From Chloroflexota bacterium (GTDB lineage: Bacteria > Chloroflexota > Anaerolineae > Anaerolineales > UBA4823): a stretch of DNA of 64,000 bases. Every line of letters starts with the position of its first letter. The first letter of the stretch is position 1. The stretch spans positions 83,827 through 147,826 of the forward strand of contig JAJUJL010000013.1 of assembly GCA_029265355.1 (NCBI GenBank). The letters are read 5' to 3'. Below, one piece after another: positions 43,857-51,493 of this stretch. The notes under the pieces were generated by a model, which saw only the letters and a list, made by a program, of their open reading frames with translations, was not told where the DNA came from and ran no database searches. The translations under genes and the position numbers were made by a program.

Positions 43857-45642
43857 GATCTTCCTCTTCCTCATCCACATCAGTGTTCCCCATCTTCCCG
43901 ATCAGCGCCTGCAGCTCCGCCCTCAGCTTCCCCGGCAGCCCTCGCAGCTCATCCCGCTCCTCCAAAACCTTATCCACCTCGATCTCCACCCCCAACAGGC
44001 TCGCCGCCGCCGCCAGCATCTCCATTGCCGGCTTTTCCGGAAGGAACCCGCTCGCCGTCAGCGGCAGAATTGCCTGCGCCACACTTGCCAGCGTGCGCGC
44101 CGCCATCCCCGTATCCTCCACATTGATATCCTGCATCTGCACCTCGAACGCCTCCCGCGCCGGCGTCTGATCGCCTTTCGATTCCCCCTCCTCGTCGAGC
44201 ACATCCACCATCTCCGGCAGCAGTCCCAACGCCACCGCCGTATCGATCGCATACTGGCACAACCTTGTCAGCATTCCCCGCACCACCGCCTGGCGCCGTG
44301 AAAGCATCCGGAACGTCGGCAACCCCATCTCTGCCGCCGTCGCCCGGTTCGTATACCCGCCCTCGCCCAGCCAGTGTTCCGGCATGCGTGACCCGCTGGC
44401 CAGCAGCACCCGCAGCTGCCGCACCAACGTCTCCAAATCCTGCGTCTTCAAATCCGGGTTCTTGGCTGTCAGCTCCACCATCTCATTATGCCCGTACACA
44501 CTCCCCGGCTTTAACTTCGCAACCCGCTGCGCCTGGATCGTCAAATTCCGTTCCGGTTCCGGCGCCGTCTCGCTCCCACCTTCCACCCTCAAATCCCACG
44601 CAAACATATTTAACAGCGCCGCATGCTCAGCCCCGTCGAAAAACACCTGGTCGAACCGGTCCAACCAGTCGATCAGCGGCAGCATATCCGGCCTGCCCCG
44701 CACCCCCGTGCTGATCCGGTTCACCTGGAACAGCATGCACTCCCCCGCCTGCTCGAACGCCTTCACCGGCCCGCCCTCTTCCGCTTCCCTGAACTGCACC
44801 TGGCCTTGTCCATCCCCGTCCACCACCCACTCAACCCCCCGCAGCAAACGCACCGTTCCATCCCGCAGCCGCTTCACAAAATCAGCCTGCCCTTCCCCCT
44901 CCGAAATCCGTCCATTCCTCACCCGGTCATAATAAGCCCGCAAATCTCGCACCCCCTCCAGCATCCCGTTCGCCATCTCCTGCTGCACCACCCGGTAAAC
45001 CGGCCCCTGGTCGCCGCCCTGCTTATCCTTCAATTTCACCGCCAGGATATGCCGCCGGTTGTTCTTGTCACAAATCACACTGTGTATCAGGCTCGGATCC
45101 ACAGTCCCAATCCGCAGCCGTCCATCCCCCACCACCCCCATATCGGCCCCATCCCGGGGAAACAGCAGCACCAGACTCTCCCCGAACAAACCCAGCTCTC
45201 GCGCCAGGCTGTCCAGCCCCTGCAGCACCGTCCCATCCGCATCCACCAGCTCATTCACCGGATCACCCAAAAACCGGTCCAGCACCGCCTGCACCTCCGG
45301 ATTATGCGCCTGCACCTGGACCTTATCCCCCAGCACATAATCCACCACAATCTCCGTCAGCGTCTTCGCCAGCGGGTTTGTCTGCCACAGCCGGAACGCC
45401 GCCTCGATCGCCCGCTCCTGGCTCCACGCGCTCAAATCTCGCGGCGTATCCCGCAGCGCGCTGTACCCGCGCCCGATCACCGCCCCGCCCAAGTACAACG
45501 GCGTCTCATCATTTCCATCCGCAGCGCTCGCCGCCTCCATCCCCGCCTCGAACGCCCGGTTCCTCACCATATCCAGCTCCGCCCGCGTCACACCCCCCAA
45601 CCGCTTCACCAACCGCTCACCAAAACTCAAACGCTTCTCCAT
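43834..45642 (-). CDS. Portal protein
   Basis: The 602-aa protein starts at ATG 45642 with GAGG upstream; GTG 45654 is the alternative. Portal-type features include an early helical clip (RAFRLWQTNPLAKTLTEIVV, ELVDADGTVLQGLDSLAREL), then MLFQVNRISTGVRGRPDMLP, then a long C-terminal helical/acidic crown region. It forms the dodecameric DNA gate between terminase and capsid. The last six residues SADFAD and the stop are encoded by a family D repeat. Confidence 0.85.
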   Translation of the reverse strand: MEKRLSFGERLVKRLGGVTRAELDMVRNRAFEAGMEAASAADGNDETPLYLGGAVIGRGYSALRDTPRDLSAWSQERAIEAAFRLWQTNPLAKTLTEIVVDYVLGDKVQVQAHNPEVQAVLDRFLGDPVNELVDADGTVLQGLDSLARELGLFGESLVLLFPRDGADMGVVGDGRLRIGTVDPSLIHSVICDKNNRRHILAVKLKDKQGGDQGPVYRVVQQEMANGMLEGVRDLRAYYDRVRNGRISEGEGQADFVKRLRDGTVRLLRGVEWVVDGDGQGQVQFREAEEGGPVKAFEQAGECMLFQVNRISTGVRGRPDMLPLIDWLDRFDQVFFDGAEHAALLNMFAWDLRVEGGSETAPEPERNLTIQAQRVAKLKPGSVYGHNEMVELTAKNPDLKTQDLETLVRQLRVLLASGSRMPEHWLGEGGYTNRATAAEMGLPTFRMLSRRQAVVRGMLTRLCQYAIDTAVALGLLPEMVDVLDEEGESKGDQTPAREAFEVQMQDINVEDTGMAARTLASVAQAILPLTASGFLPEKPAMEMLAAAASLLGVEIEVDKVLEERDELRGLPGKLRAELQALIGKMGNTDVDEEEEDPSADFAD

Positions 45643-45666
45643 CTCGTTCCTCACTTTTTCCGCATT

Positions 45667-45702
45667 AAAATCTGCGTCAATCTGCGTAATCTGCGGATAA
45701 AT
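45667..45702. repeat. Family D dispersed repeat (before portal)
   Basis: ATCTGCGTCAATCTGCGTAA followed by a boundary motif. Confidence 0.65.
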
Positions 45703-45730
45703 TCAGCTCCGCTAATGATCCTTACCCGCT

Positions 45731-45770
45731 CCCCCCTCTCCCTACCAGGGAGAGGGGCAGGGGTGAGGGT
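45731..45770. repeat. Family A dispersed repeat (after terL)
   Basis: It directly abuts the terL TAA stop. The stem loop is TACCA. Confidence 0.8.
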
Positions 45771-47513
45771 TTACCTCCACGCCGACTTATGCCTTCTCTG
45801 CAACACCGGACTCTCACTCTCCGCCACCGTCCCCGCCGCCGGTCCCCCTCTCTGCCCCGCCACCTCGCAATAATTCTCCGCATGCGCAAAGTGATCCGCC
45901 GTCGCCTCCCGGTACACCGCCACCTTCTCCCCACCCGGCCCATCCTCCAACACCCGCACCGGCGCCTTCAACATCTCATAATAACCAGCAATAACACGTA
46001 TATTCCCTGGCAGCGTATTCTTCAGCTCGAAGAACCGGCTGAACATCCGATCCATCGACCGCGTCCGGTCCAGGTTCACCACCCCCTCCGTATCGTTCCA
46101 TATTTCCGGCGCCTGGTACTTCGTCCCCGCCCGCTGGTTCACATAATACGCCAGCCACATCACCCCCTTCGGAAAACTCGCCTGCAGCTTGCGCGCCTCC
46201 CGCGTCTCCGGCAGCGCATCGATCACCGCCCGAGAAACGTTATACTGTCGCATCAACCGCCCCAGGCTCTCGAAACTCTCCACCTCCCCCGCAAACCGCT
46301 GCGCCCGCTCGCCTGTCTCCGGCTCCAGCTCCTCGCTCCGGATCACCACATGGATCGTCTTACCCACGTCCGCCCCCAGGATCGTCCGCTCATTCGGCTT
46401 CGGCCCGTGCGCATAATCTCGGCGGCACGCGTCCAGCGTCTCATCCGTCAGCTGCCCCCCCTTCGGCAAATACGGCAGCCCCAAATCCTGGTTGAACGCC
46501 TCCCGCCGCTTCGTCTCATCCGTCGTCTGCAGGTTCGCCACCAGCTCGTCCAACACCGCCGTCGGACTGAACAGCTTCGTCAGGTGGAACCCCATCGTCT
46601 CCACCTTCGGATTGGTCGCCACCCATGTTCCCGGCCCCAACCGGTTCAACGGCTTCCCGCACTTCTCACACGCCGCATAAGCCCGCCTTTGCTTATCCTT
46701 ATTCCACTCCCGCGGTCGCTCCAGCTCATCCCACTCCCGCACCACATGCCCAATCGTCAGCGCCTGCCGCCGCCCGCACCTGGTGCACTTGATCATCCAT
46801 TCCCGCTGGTCCGACAGCATCCACGCCGCATGGATCCCGAACCCCGGATACGTCGGCGTCGAAATCCACCGCTCCTCGGCAATCACACTATGCCCCAACC
46901 GCTTCACCGCAATGCTCGGCGCCCTGGGGTCCATCTCGTCCACCTCATCCAGCACCAGCACATCCGCATCGATGGATTTCAACTGCGGCGCCTTCCCATC
47001 CGGCCTGACCTGGCTGCCCCGCATATACAAAAACCGGTCGCCCACCCGCTTCAACGTCACCCGGTCGGCTCCGCGCACCTTCCGCCCGCCCACCGCCGCC
47101 GATCCGCCCTCCATCACCACCTGCTCCAGATACGCGCTGCTCTCGATCGCCGGACCCACCCGCGCTGAGCTGAAATCGCTTACATCCCCCTCTGTCGGAA
47201 ACAAATACAGCACCGTCGCCTTACGCTCATCTGCCGCATGCAGCGAATAAGAAATTGCCCACTCGCTCGCCCCCATCTGCGAAGCCTTGAACACCACCAC
47301 CCGACGCGCCTGCGCCTCGTACAGCCCGCGCAGATACCCGTGCTGCACCAGGTCGAACAGCACCCCCGCCTTCAACTGGCTGCGTCGCACCGCCGTCCAT
47401 CCCAACAGATCCAGCTTACCCCCATGCGCTCGCCGGCGCTGCTCGATCAACACATCGTTCAGCGCCTCCAGCCTCTTTCGCTCCTCACTCCTCGTATCGA
47501 CACTTACGATCAT
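45771..47513 (-). CDS. terL: Terminase large subunit (GpA-like)
   Basis: The 580-aa protein has an ATPase domain with a Walker A-like VFKASQMGASEW (about 75-85), Walker B VLVLDEVDEMD (about 185-195), and a GpA-style zinc ribbon (CTRCGRRQ, later CEKCGKP). A nuclease domain with ILGADVGKTIHVV follows. It cuts and pumps DNA into proheads through the portal. The TAA stop directly abuts a family A repeat. Confidence 0.88.
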   Translation of the reverse strand: MIVSVDTRSEERKRLEALNDVLIEQRRRAHGGKLDLLGWTAVRRSQLKAGVLFDLVQHGYLRGLYEAQARRVVVFKASQMGASEWAISYSLHAADERKATVLYLFPTEGDVSDFSSARVGPAIESSAYLEQVVMEGGSAAVGGRKVRGADRVTLKRVGDRFLYMRGSQVRPDGKAPQLKSIDADVLVLDEVDEMDPRAPSIAVKRLGHSVIAEERWISTPTYPGFGIHAAWMLSDQREWMIKCTRCGRRQALTIGHVVREWDELERPREWNKDKQRRAYAACEKCGKPLNRLGPGTWVATNPKVETMGFHLTKLFSPTAVLDELVANLQTTDETKRREAFNQDLGLPYLPKGGQLTDETLDACRRDYAHGPKPNERTILGADVGKTIHVVIRSEELEPETGERAQRFAGEVESFESLGRLMRQYNVSRAVIDALPETREARKLQASFPKGVMWLAYYVNQRAGTKYQAPEIWNDTEGVVNLDRTRSMDRMFSRFFELKNTLPGNIRVIAGYYEMLKAPVRVLEDGPGGEKVAVYREATADHFAHAENYCEVAGQRGGPAAGTVAESESPVLQRRHKSAWR

Positions 47514-47539
47514 CTGCTCTTCTCAAATAATAATAATAA

Positions 47540-47571
47540 CAATCTGTGCAATCTGTGTAATCTGTGGATTA
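47540..47571. repeat. Family D dispersed repeat (terS stop)
   Basis: AATCTGTGCAATCTGTGTAA type. The terS TAA is inside it. Confidence 0.65.
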
Positions 47572-48159
47572 AAGCTCTTTCCCCAGATTCTTCGCAATCT
47601 TCCGCAGCTCCTCATCGCTCTTATCCGCATACCGCACCTCCTGCTCGATCGGCCCGCCCCCCGGACCGCTCAGCTCCATCGCGCCCTTCGGCTTATAGAT
47701 TCCCTGGTGCTCCAGGAACGTAATCCGATCCCTGTGCGCGCTCGGATCCTCCAGCTTTGCCATCTTTGCCCACGTCTCCAACACATCCGACAAATGATGT
47801 CCCAGCATCCCCACCTTCAACCGCTCGATCCGCATGACCATCTCCGGCTGCTTCTCCAACCACTTCCGGATCGTCCGGTCGCTTTTCAGCCCCAGCACCT
47901 CCTTCGCCAGCATCTCCTGCGTCTCTGGCCAGCGCCTCGAAGTCGGCATCACCGCCCACGCCATATACGCCGCCTTGCGCCAATCCCACCCCTCGAACCT
48001 GAGCTGTAAATATTCCTCCCACCACGGAATCTTGCGCGCCATCTCCTCCAGGCGCGCATAACTTGCCCGGCTCGCCAACTGCCCAGGCGTGCCCTCCGTC
48101 GCCGGAAACCGCCCCTCTTCCGGATCCTCTACCTCATCATCCAACTCTTCTTCACCCAT
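47569..48159 (-). CDS. terS: Terminase small subunit-like protein
   Basis: The 196-aa protein has a helix-turn-helix-like middle (YMAWAVMPTSRRWPETQEML, GLKSDRTIRKWLEKQPEMVM) and a helical oligomerisation region. It lies directly before terL. DNA recognition by HTH and the position argue for the small subunit. The stop TAA is inside a family D repeat. Confidence 0.7.
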   Translation of the reverse strand: MGEEELDDEVEDPEEGRFPATEGTPGQLASRASYARLEEMARKIPWWEEYLQLRFEGWDWRKAAYMAWAVMPTSRRWPETQEMLAKEVLGLKSDRTIRKWLEKQPEMVMRIERLKVGMLGHHLSDVLETWAKMAKLEDPSAHRDRITFLEHQGIYKPKGAMELSGPGGGPIEQEVRYADKSDEELRKIAKNLGKEL

Positions 48160-48165
48160 AAATAC

Positions 48166-48192
48166 CTTCGCGCCTTTGCATCTTCGCGGTAA
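48166..48192. repeat. Family C dispersed repeat (before terS)
   Basis: Core TTTGCATCTTCGCGGTAA. It is followed by a boundary motif and a family A copy. Confidence 0.6.
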
Positions 48193-48221
48193 GCTCTGAG
48201 CCGCTAACCCGCATTACCTGT

Positions 48222-48464
48222 TCAGCCTTCCTCCCCCCTCTCCCTTCCATGGGGAGGGGCAGGGGTGAGGGTATTTTCACGCAAACACTCATCATCTTCC
48301 ACCAACTCCAACTCCAACGCCTCCACCCGCCCCTCCAACCCCTGGATATACGACCGCACCAGGTTCACCAGCGCTACGGTGCTTGCACCGCCATCCCCTC
48401 CCCCTTCCAACTCCCGCAGCGCCTCATCCACCGCCTCACGTCTCACCTTCTTCACCGCACTCAT
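48222..48464 (-). CDS. Small coiled-coil protein with repeat-encoded tail (80 aa)
   Basis: The first 62 residues form a helical protein (LVNLVRSYIQGLEGRVEALE). The end NTLTPAPPHGRERGEEG is a read-through of a family A repeat. It lies between the endolysin and terS. Function unknown. Confidence 0.55.
   Translation of the reverse strand: MSAVKKVRREAVDEALRELEGGGDGGASTVALVNLVRSYIQGLEGRVEALELELVEDDECLRENTLTPAPPHGRERGEEG
48233..48272. repeat. Family A dispersed repeat (read through in frame)
   Basis: It encodes the last residues of the 80-aa coiled-coil protein upstream of terS. Confidence 0.8.
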
Positions 48465-48477
48465 CTCCGCTCGCTTT

Positions 48478-48512
48478 CCCCTCTCCCTGGAAGGGAGAGG
48501 GCAGGGTGAGGG
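48478..48512. repeat. Family A dispersed repeat (after endolysin)
   Basis: Nearly identical to the copy at 41267. It begins right after the endolysin stop. Confidence 0.8.
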
Positions 48513-49559
48513 TCAAACCTTCTCCACATACCACCGCCCGCCATACACCACGCAGCACCACTCCCCAGGCCGGAACTCCACCCACCCCTCCACCGGCGCG
48601 CTGAACGCCGTCGCCGTAATCTCATCCCCAGCATGCAAATCCCCAACATCCGGATACTTCGTCCCCGGCCCACTGCGCACATTCAACGTATTCACCGTCA
48701 CCCGGTACTTCACCCCGACCGGCTCAGGCTCTGGATCTGGCGGAGGCGGCGGAGGTGGCGGAGGCGTTGCCCCGACATTCGCAGGCTTCACCTTATACGT
48801 CTTCTCAAACGCCGCCGCATCCCCATTGAAACGATTCAAATCAATATACGTACTCTTCACCCCCCAATCCGCCCCGCTGCCCTTCGACGTCCACTGCCAC
48901 AACGTCCACGGCTTCCCAGGCGTCGCCCACTCCAACGGCAGGATCGGATTTGCCAGCGTCGTCCAATGCGCATCCCACAATGGACGCCACTTCAACCAGC
49001 TCGTCAACCCCATCGCCTTATTCAAAAACCCCGGCGAAGTGTAGCAACCCACCATCTGCTCAATAGCCGTTTCCAACCGGCTCCAATACTTAAATGACCA
49101 GCTATCCAGTTCCTGCTTTGCCAGCCCTCCCGACTCCTCCAGGTCTCCCCACGCATGCACCGCCGGATAATCCCGCAGCAGTGAAGCCATCGTATCCGCG
49201 TGTGTCTGCCAGCTCTTCCCCGGCTTCAAATAGTGATACGCCATCACCGGCACATTCCGATCAGCCAACCCCCGGTAATACTTCGCCAGGTTCGGATCCA
49301 TGTACGAATTTCCATACGCATACCGCAGAATGGCAAAATTCGCCTTTGCCCCCAGCACGTCGAAATCCACCTCCCCCTGCCACACCGACATATCCGGCCC
49401 GTTGATTGTCCAACCCAGCGCCTGCTCCGCCTGGACCGCAAACGCCGTCAACTTCCCGCCGTAATCCCACTCCAACCCTGCCGGCAGAAATGCCGCATTC
49501 AGCTCCGCACTGAACGGCCTGGAATGAATACCTCCAACAAACGTCTCTACCTCAGCCAT
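48513..49559 (-). CDS. GH25 (lysozyme-type) endolysin with SH3 domain
   Basis: The 348-aa protein has a GH25 barrel (GPDMSVWQGEVDFDVLGAK, FAILRYAYGNSYMDPN, HAWGDLEESGG, LWDAHWTTLANP). A Pro-rich linker and a bacterial SH3 domain (YRVTVNTLNVRSGPGTKYPD) follow. It would hydrolyse peptidoglycan to release virions. The first 45 residues are an added segment without a signal sequence. Three small membrane-protein genes lie upstream, completing a lysis cassette. Confidence 0.88.
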   Translation of the reverse strand: MAEVETFVGGIHSRPFSAELNAAFLPAGLEWDYGGKLTAFAVQAEQALGWTINGPDMSVWQGEVDFDVLGAKANFAILRYAYGNSYMDPNLAKYYRGLADRNVPVMAYHYLKPGKSWQTHADTMASLLRDYPAVHAWGDLEESGGLAKQELDSWSFKYWSRLETAIEQMVGCYTSPGFLNKAMGLTSWLKWRPLWDAHWTTLANPILPLEWATPGKPWTLWQWTSKGSGADWGVKSTYIDLNRFNGDAAAFEKTYKVKPANVGATPPPPPPPPPDPEPEPVGVKYRVTVNTLNVRSGPGTKYPDVGDLHAGDEITATAFSAPVEGWVEFRPGEWCCVVYGGRWYVEKV

Positions 49560-50084
49560 CTAACATCCCTCCGGCTTCTCACGTTTCTCCAACTCCGTCC
49601 ATTTAGCCCTCATAGACAAAATTTCCCCTTCCATTGTCTTACGCGCTGCCTCTGCTTTTGTCAACTCATCCTGCAACCGCCCGATCTCCAGCGTCTTCAC
49701 CTGCAGCATATCCCGCAAACTATGCACCTCCACCACCCGCTGCGCCAGCTCCGATTGCAACCGCTCGATCACCCGCCCCTGCTTCTCGCCCTCGGCCTCT
49801 AACACCCGGATCCGCTCCAAATCACGCTCCCGCATCTCCCGCAGCTTCTCGATCTCCGCCCTATCCTCAGCCGCCTCCCGCTCCAGCGTCTCGATCCGCT
49901 TCGCCATTGGCTCTACCAACGCCCGCGCCGCCGCCTGGTTTACCTCCTCCAGCCCCGTCTTATTTTTCTCCTTATCCGTCTCCCGAGTCAGCGAATCCTT
50001 TCTACGCTGGAGATATAACGCCAGCAACCCGGGCAGCGCTGCCACCACAGCAGCAAATGCCGTCTGTAAAAAATCACTATTCAT
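49560..50084 (-). CDS. Membrane-anchored coiled-coil protein in the lysis cassette
   Basis: The 174-aa protein has one N-terminal hydrophobic segment (LQTAFAAVVAALPGLLALYL). It then has about 120 residues of unbroken charged coiled coil (RIETLEREAAEDRAEIEKLR, GRLQDELTKAEAARKTMEGE). It starts right after the endolysin stop region and may be a spanin-like or holin-regulating protein. No family match is claimed. Confidence 0.6.
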   Translation of the reverse strand: MNSDFLQTAFAAVVAALPGLLALYLQRRKDSLTRETDKEKNKTGLEEVNQAAARALVEPMAKRIETLEREAAEDRAEIEKLREMRERDLERIRVLEAEGEKQGRVIERLQSELAQRVVEVHSLRDMLQVKTLEIGRLQDELTKAEAARKTMEGEILSMRAKWTELEKREKPEGC

Positions 50085-50389
50085 CGCCTCTTACCCCAAA
50101 TCTGCACTCTGTCCAGCAGCAGTGATATTCCAAAGCCTACCAATAGGATCATTGCATGCAGGCGGAGTATCGTGCTCCATCGAGTAAACGATAGAGACAC
50201 CGGAATACTTCCGATGTCCCTGATAAACACCATCGTATAAAAAATCACCGCATGCCCCAACCACGTGATTGGCGGCACTGCATAGAGACGAAACTCAGGC
50301 CTCCGCCTGGCCCATAGCGCCCAAACCACCAACCCGATCAGCGCCAGCAGCCAGGTCGTCGCCTGCACGACCTGGTGGGCTGTCATCAA
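50081..50389 (-). CDS. Three-helix membrane protein, holin candidate
   Basis: The 102-aa protein has about three hydrophobic segments (ATTWLLALIGLVVWALWA, PPITWLGHAVIFYTMVFI, ILRLHAMILLVGFGISLLL) and a basic C-terminus. It overlaps both neighbours. Size and cassette position suit a holin. Confidence 0.55.
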   Translation of the reverse strand: MMTAHQVVQATTWLLALIGLVVWALWARRRPEFRLYAVPPITWLGHAVIFYTMVFIRDIGSIPVSLSFTRWSTILRLHAMILLVGFGISLLLDRVQIWGKRR

Positions 50390-50742
50390 CCAACTCGCTG
50401 TTCGTCGATGTCAGGTAGTTCGAACACCTGGAAATCCGGCTTGATATACCTCGAAATAAAGTCATGCACGAAGTTAGCCCCGCGCCCGATCACCAGGCCG
50501 CTCATCGCAAAACCAACCGCCGTACTTGGCTCATCTTGGATCAGCGCCAGCAAATCCACCTGGTAGAAGAACGCCAGACCCACCCCGGCTCCCAGCGCCA
50601 CATACATCAGCGCCCAACGCAGCTTCCCCAGCGCCGGAATGTGATCCACCGCCTGCCCGAAAATATACTCCACCATCGACTCCGCCAGGAATGCCAGAGC
50701 CAGCGCAAACGCCATCAGTCGCAAACTTTCCTGCACACTCAT
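50386..50742 (-). CDS. Small membrane protein, second holin-like candidate
   Basis: The 118-aa protein has hydrophobic segments (LRLMAFALALAFLAESMVEY, LMYVALGAGVGLAFFYQVDL) and an acidic C-terminus. It is the first gene after two promoters at 50.8 and 51.05 kb, so it heads the late lysis/packaging unit. Confidence 0.55.
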   Translation of the reverse strand: MSVQESLRLMAFALALAFLAESMVEYIFGQAVDHIPALGKLRWALMYVALGAGVGLAFFYQVDLLALIQDEPSTAVGFAMSGLVIGRGANFVHDFISRYIKPDFQVFELPDIDEQRVG

Positions 50743-50811
50743 CTCAAGCCTCCGTTCGCTCTTTAAACCAAAAGCGCAGGCAAACTACGCCCGCGCCCAA
50801 ACCCCACAAAT

Positions 50812-50841
50812 ATTATACAACTGAATACATTTTGTATGCAA
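50812..50841 (-). promoter_or_regulatory. Promoter of the lysis/packaging unit, proximal
   Basis: TTGCAT (50836-50841), an 18-bp spacer and a perfect TATAAT (50812-50817). The -35 lies inside an 18-bp palindrome, so binding there would block it. In the 379-bp gap between 50743 and 51121 I see no convincing gene. Confidence 0.65.
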
Positions 50842-50850
50842 CTGCATACA
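50833..50850. promoter_or_regulatory. Operator-like palindrome over the -35 element
   Basis: TGTATGCA and TGCATACA are perfect 8-bp half-sites separated by AC. A third half-site with one mismatch, TGAATACA, is at 50822-50829, and another copy of TGCATACA is near 31435. Confidence 0.6.
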
Positions 50851-50968
50851 TCCGAACACCCGTTCCTTAAAGCCGTCTCCCGGCTAGCCTGGAAGACCAA
50901 CCGGGAGACATTCACCTGGCTCACATCCGCACAAGGAGGGCAACAAGCCAATTATTTTCAAGTAGCCC

Positions 50969-50999
50969 CCGCCGGAGCTTTGGGGGAAAACTCCGGCGG
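50969..50999 (-). promoter_or_regulatory. GC-rich leader hairpin
   Basis: CCGCCGGAG pairs with CTCCGGCGG (9 bp) across a 13-nt loop. It lies in a very G/C-biased stretch (about 50965-51045) between two promoters, which can form further stems such as GGGCGG/CCGCCC. It may be an untranslated regulatory leader. Confidence 0.45.
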
Positions 51000-51048
51000 A
51001 GTGGGGCGGCCCGTGGGCGGGGGTGGGGGCCAGACCGCCCGTACCCCT

Positions 51049-51077
51049 ATACTAGCATAACCCCGCCCTCACTGCAA
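51049..51077 (-). promoter_or_regulatory. Promoter of the lysis/packaging unit, distal
   Basis: TTGCAG (51072-51077), a 17-bp spacer and TAGTAT (51049-51054) with an extended TGC. Its transcript would include the GC-rich hairpin. Confidence 0.55.
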
Positions 51078-51121
51078 TATTTTCAAATAGCACAGCCGTT
51101 CACATAATGACCGTTACCGGC

Positions 51122-51433
51122 TCACCCCTCAATCACCAACCTCGGCTTTCCACCCGGAGCTGGCATCAACACGACCTCCGGTGGCCCGCTGGCAGTCTGC
51201 TCAAACCAATATAAATGCCCAATCTCCACCGACCCATCCAGCCCGGCTTCCGCCAGATCCCCATCCACCAGCGCCTTCAACTCATCCCACGTAATCCCCT
51301 TCCGCATCCGCTCCTCCTCCAGCTTTCGCAGCATAAACTTCCGCTTCTCCTCCGCATCCACCTTCGCCAACCGCTCCCACTCCGGCGATCCAGGCTCGAT
51401 CTCGAATTTCGCATTCCAACCACTTATATCCAT
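51122..51433 (-). CDS. Small phage protein, unknown (103 aa)
   Basis: The protein (FEIEPGSPEWERLAKVDAEE, KGITWDELKALVDGDLAEAG) is charged and mainly helical, with a beta C-terminus (PPEVVLMPAPGGKPRLVIEG). It lies between the methylase and the lysis unit. No family recognised. Confidence 0.55.
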   Translation of the reverse strand: MDISGWNAKFEIEPGSPEWERLAKVDAEEKRKFMLRKLEEERMRKGITWDELKALVDGDLAEAGLDGSVEIGHLYWFEQTASGPPEVVLMPAPGGKPRLVIEG

Positions 51434-51455
51434 ATCAACCTCCTGTTCATAGTAT

Positions 51456-51493
51456 ACCCCCCTTACCTTTAGGGAAGGGGTTGGGGGTTAGGT
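51456..51493. repeat. Family B dispersed repeat (methylase stop)
   Basis: The TAA of the repeat tail (ACCTAACCCCC on the - strand) is the methylase stop codon. Confidence 0.75.

Noticed and set aside
45789..47168. 459-codon + strand frame
   Set aside because: Antisense shadow of terL with a His/Pro/Arg-rich product and no motif.
50763..50951. 62-codon - strand frame in the same gap
   Set aside because: No clear ribosome site, odd Cys-rich composition, and it overlaps the TATAAT promoter.
50836..51060. 74-codon + strand frame in the lysis promoter gap
   Set aside because: It covers the GC-rich hairpin and operator, ends in a Gly-rich low-complexity run and runs against all neighbouring phage genes.
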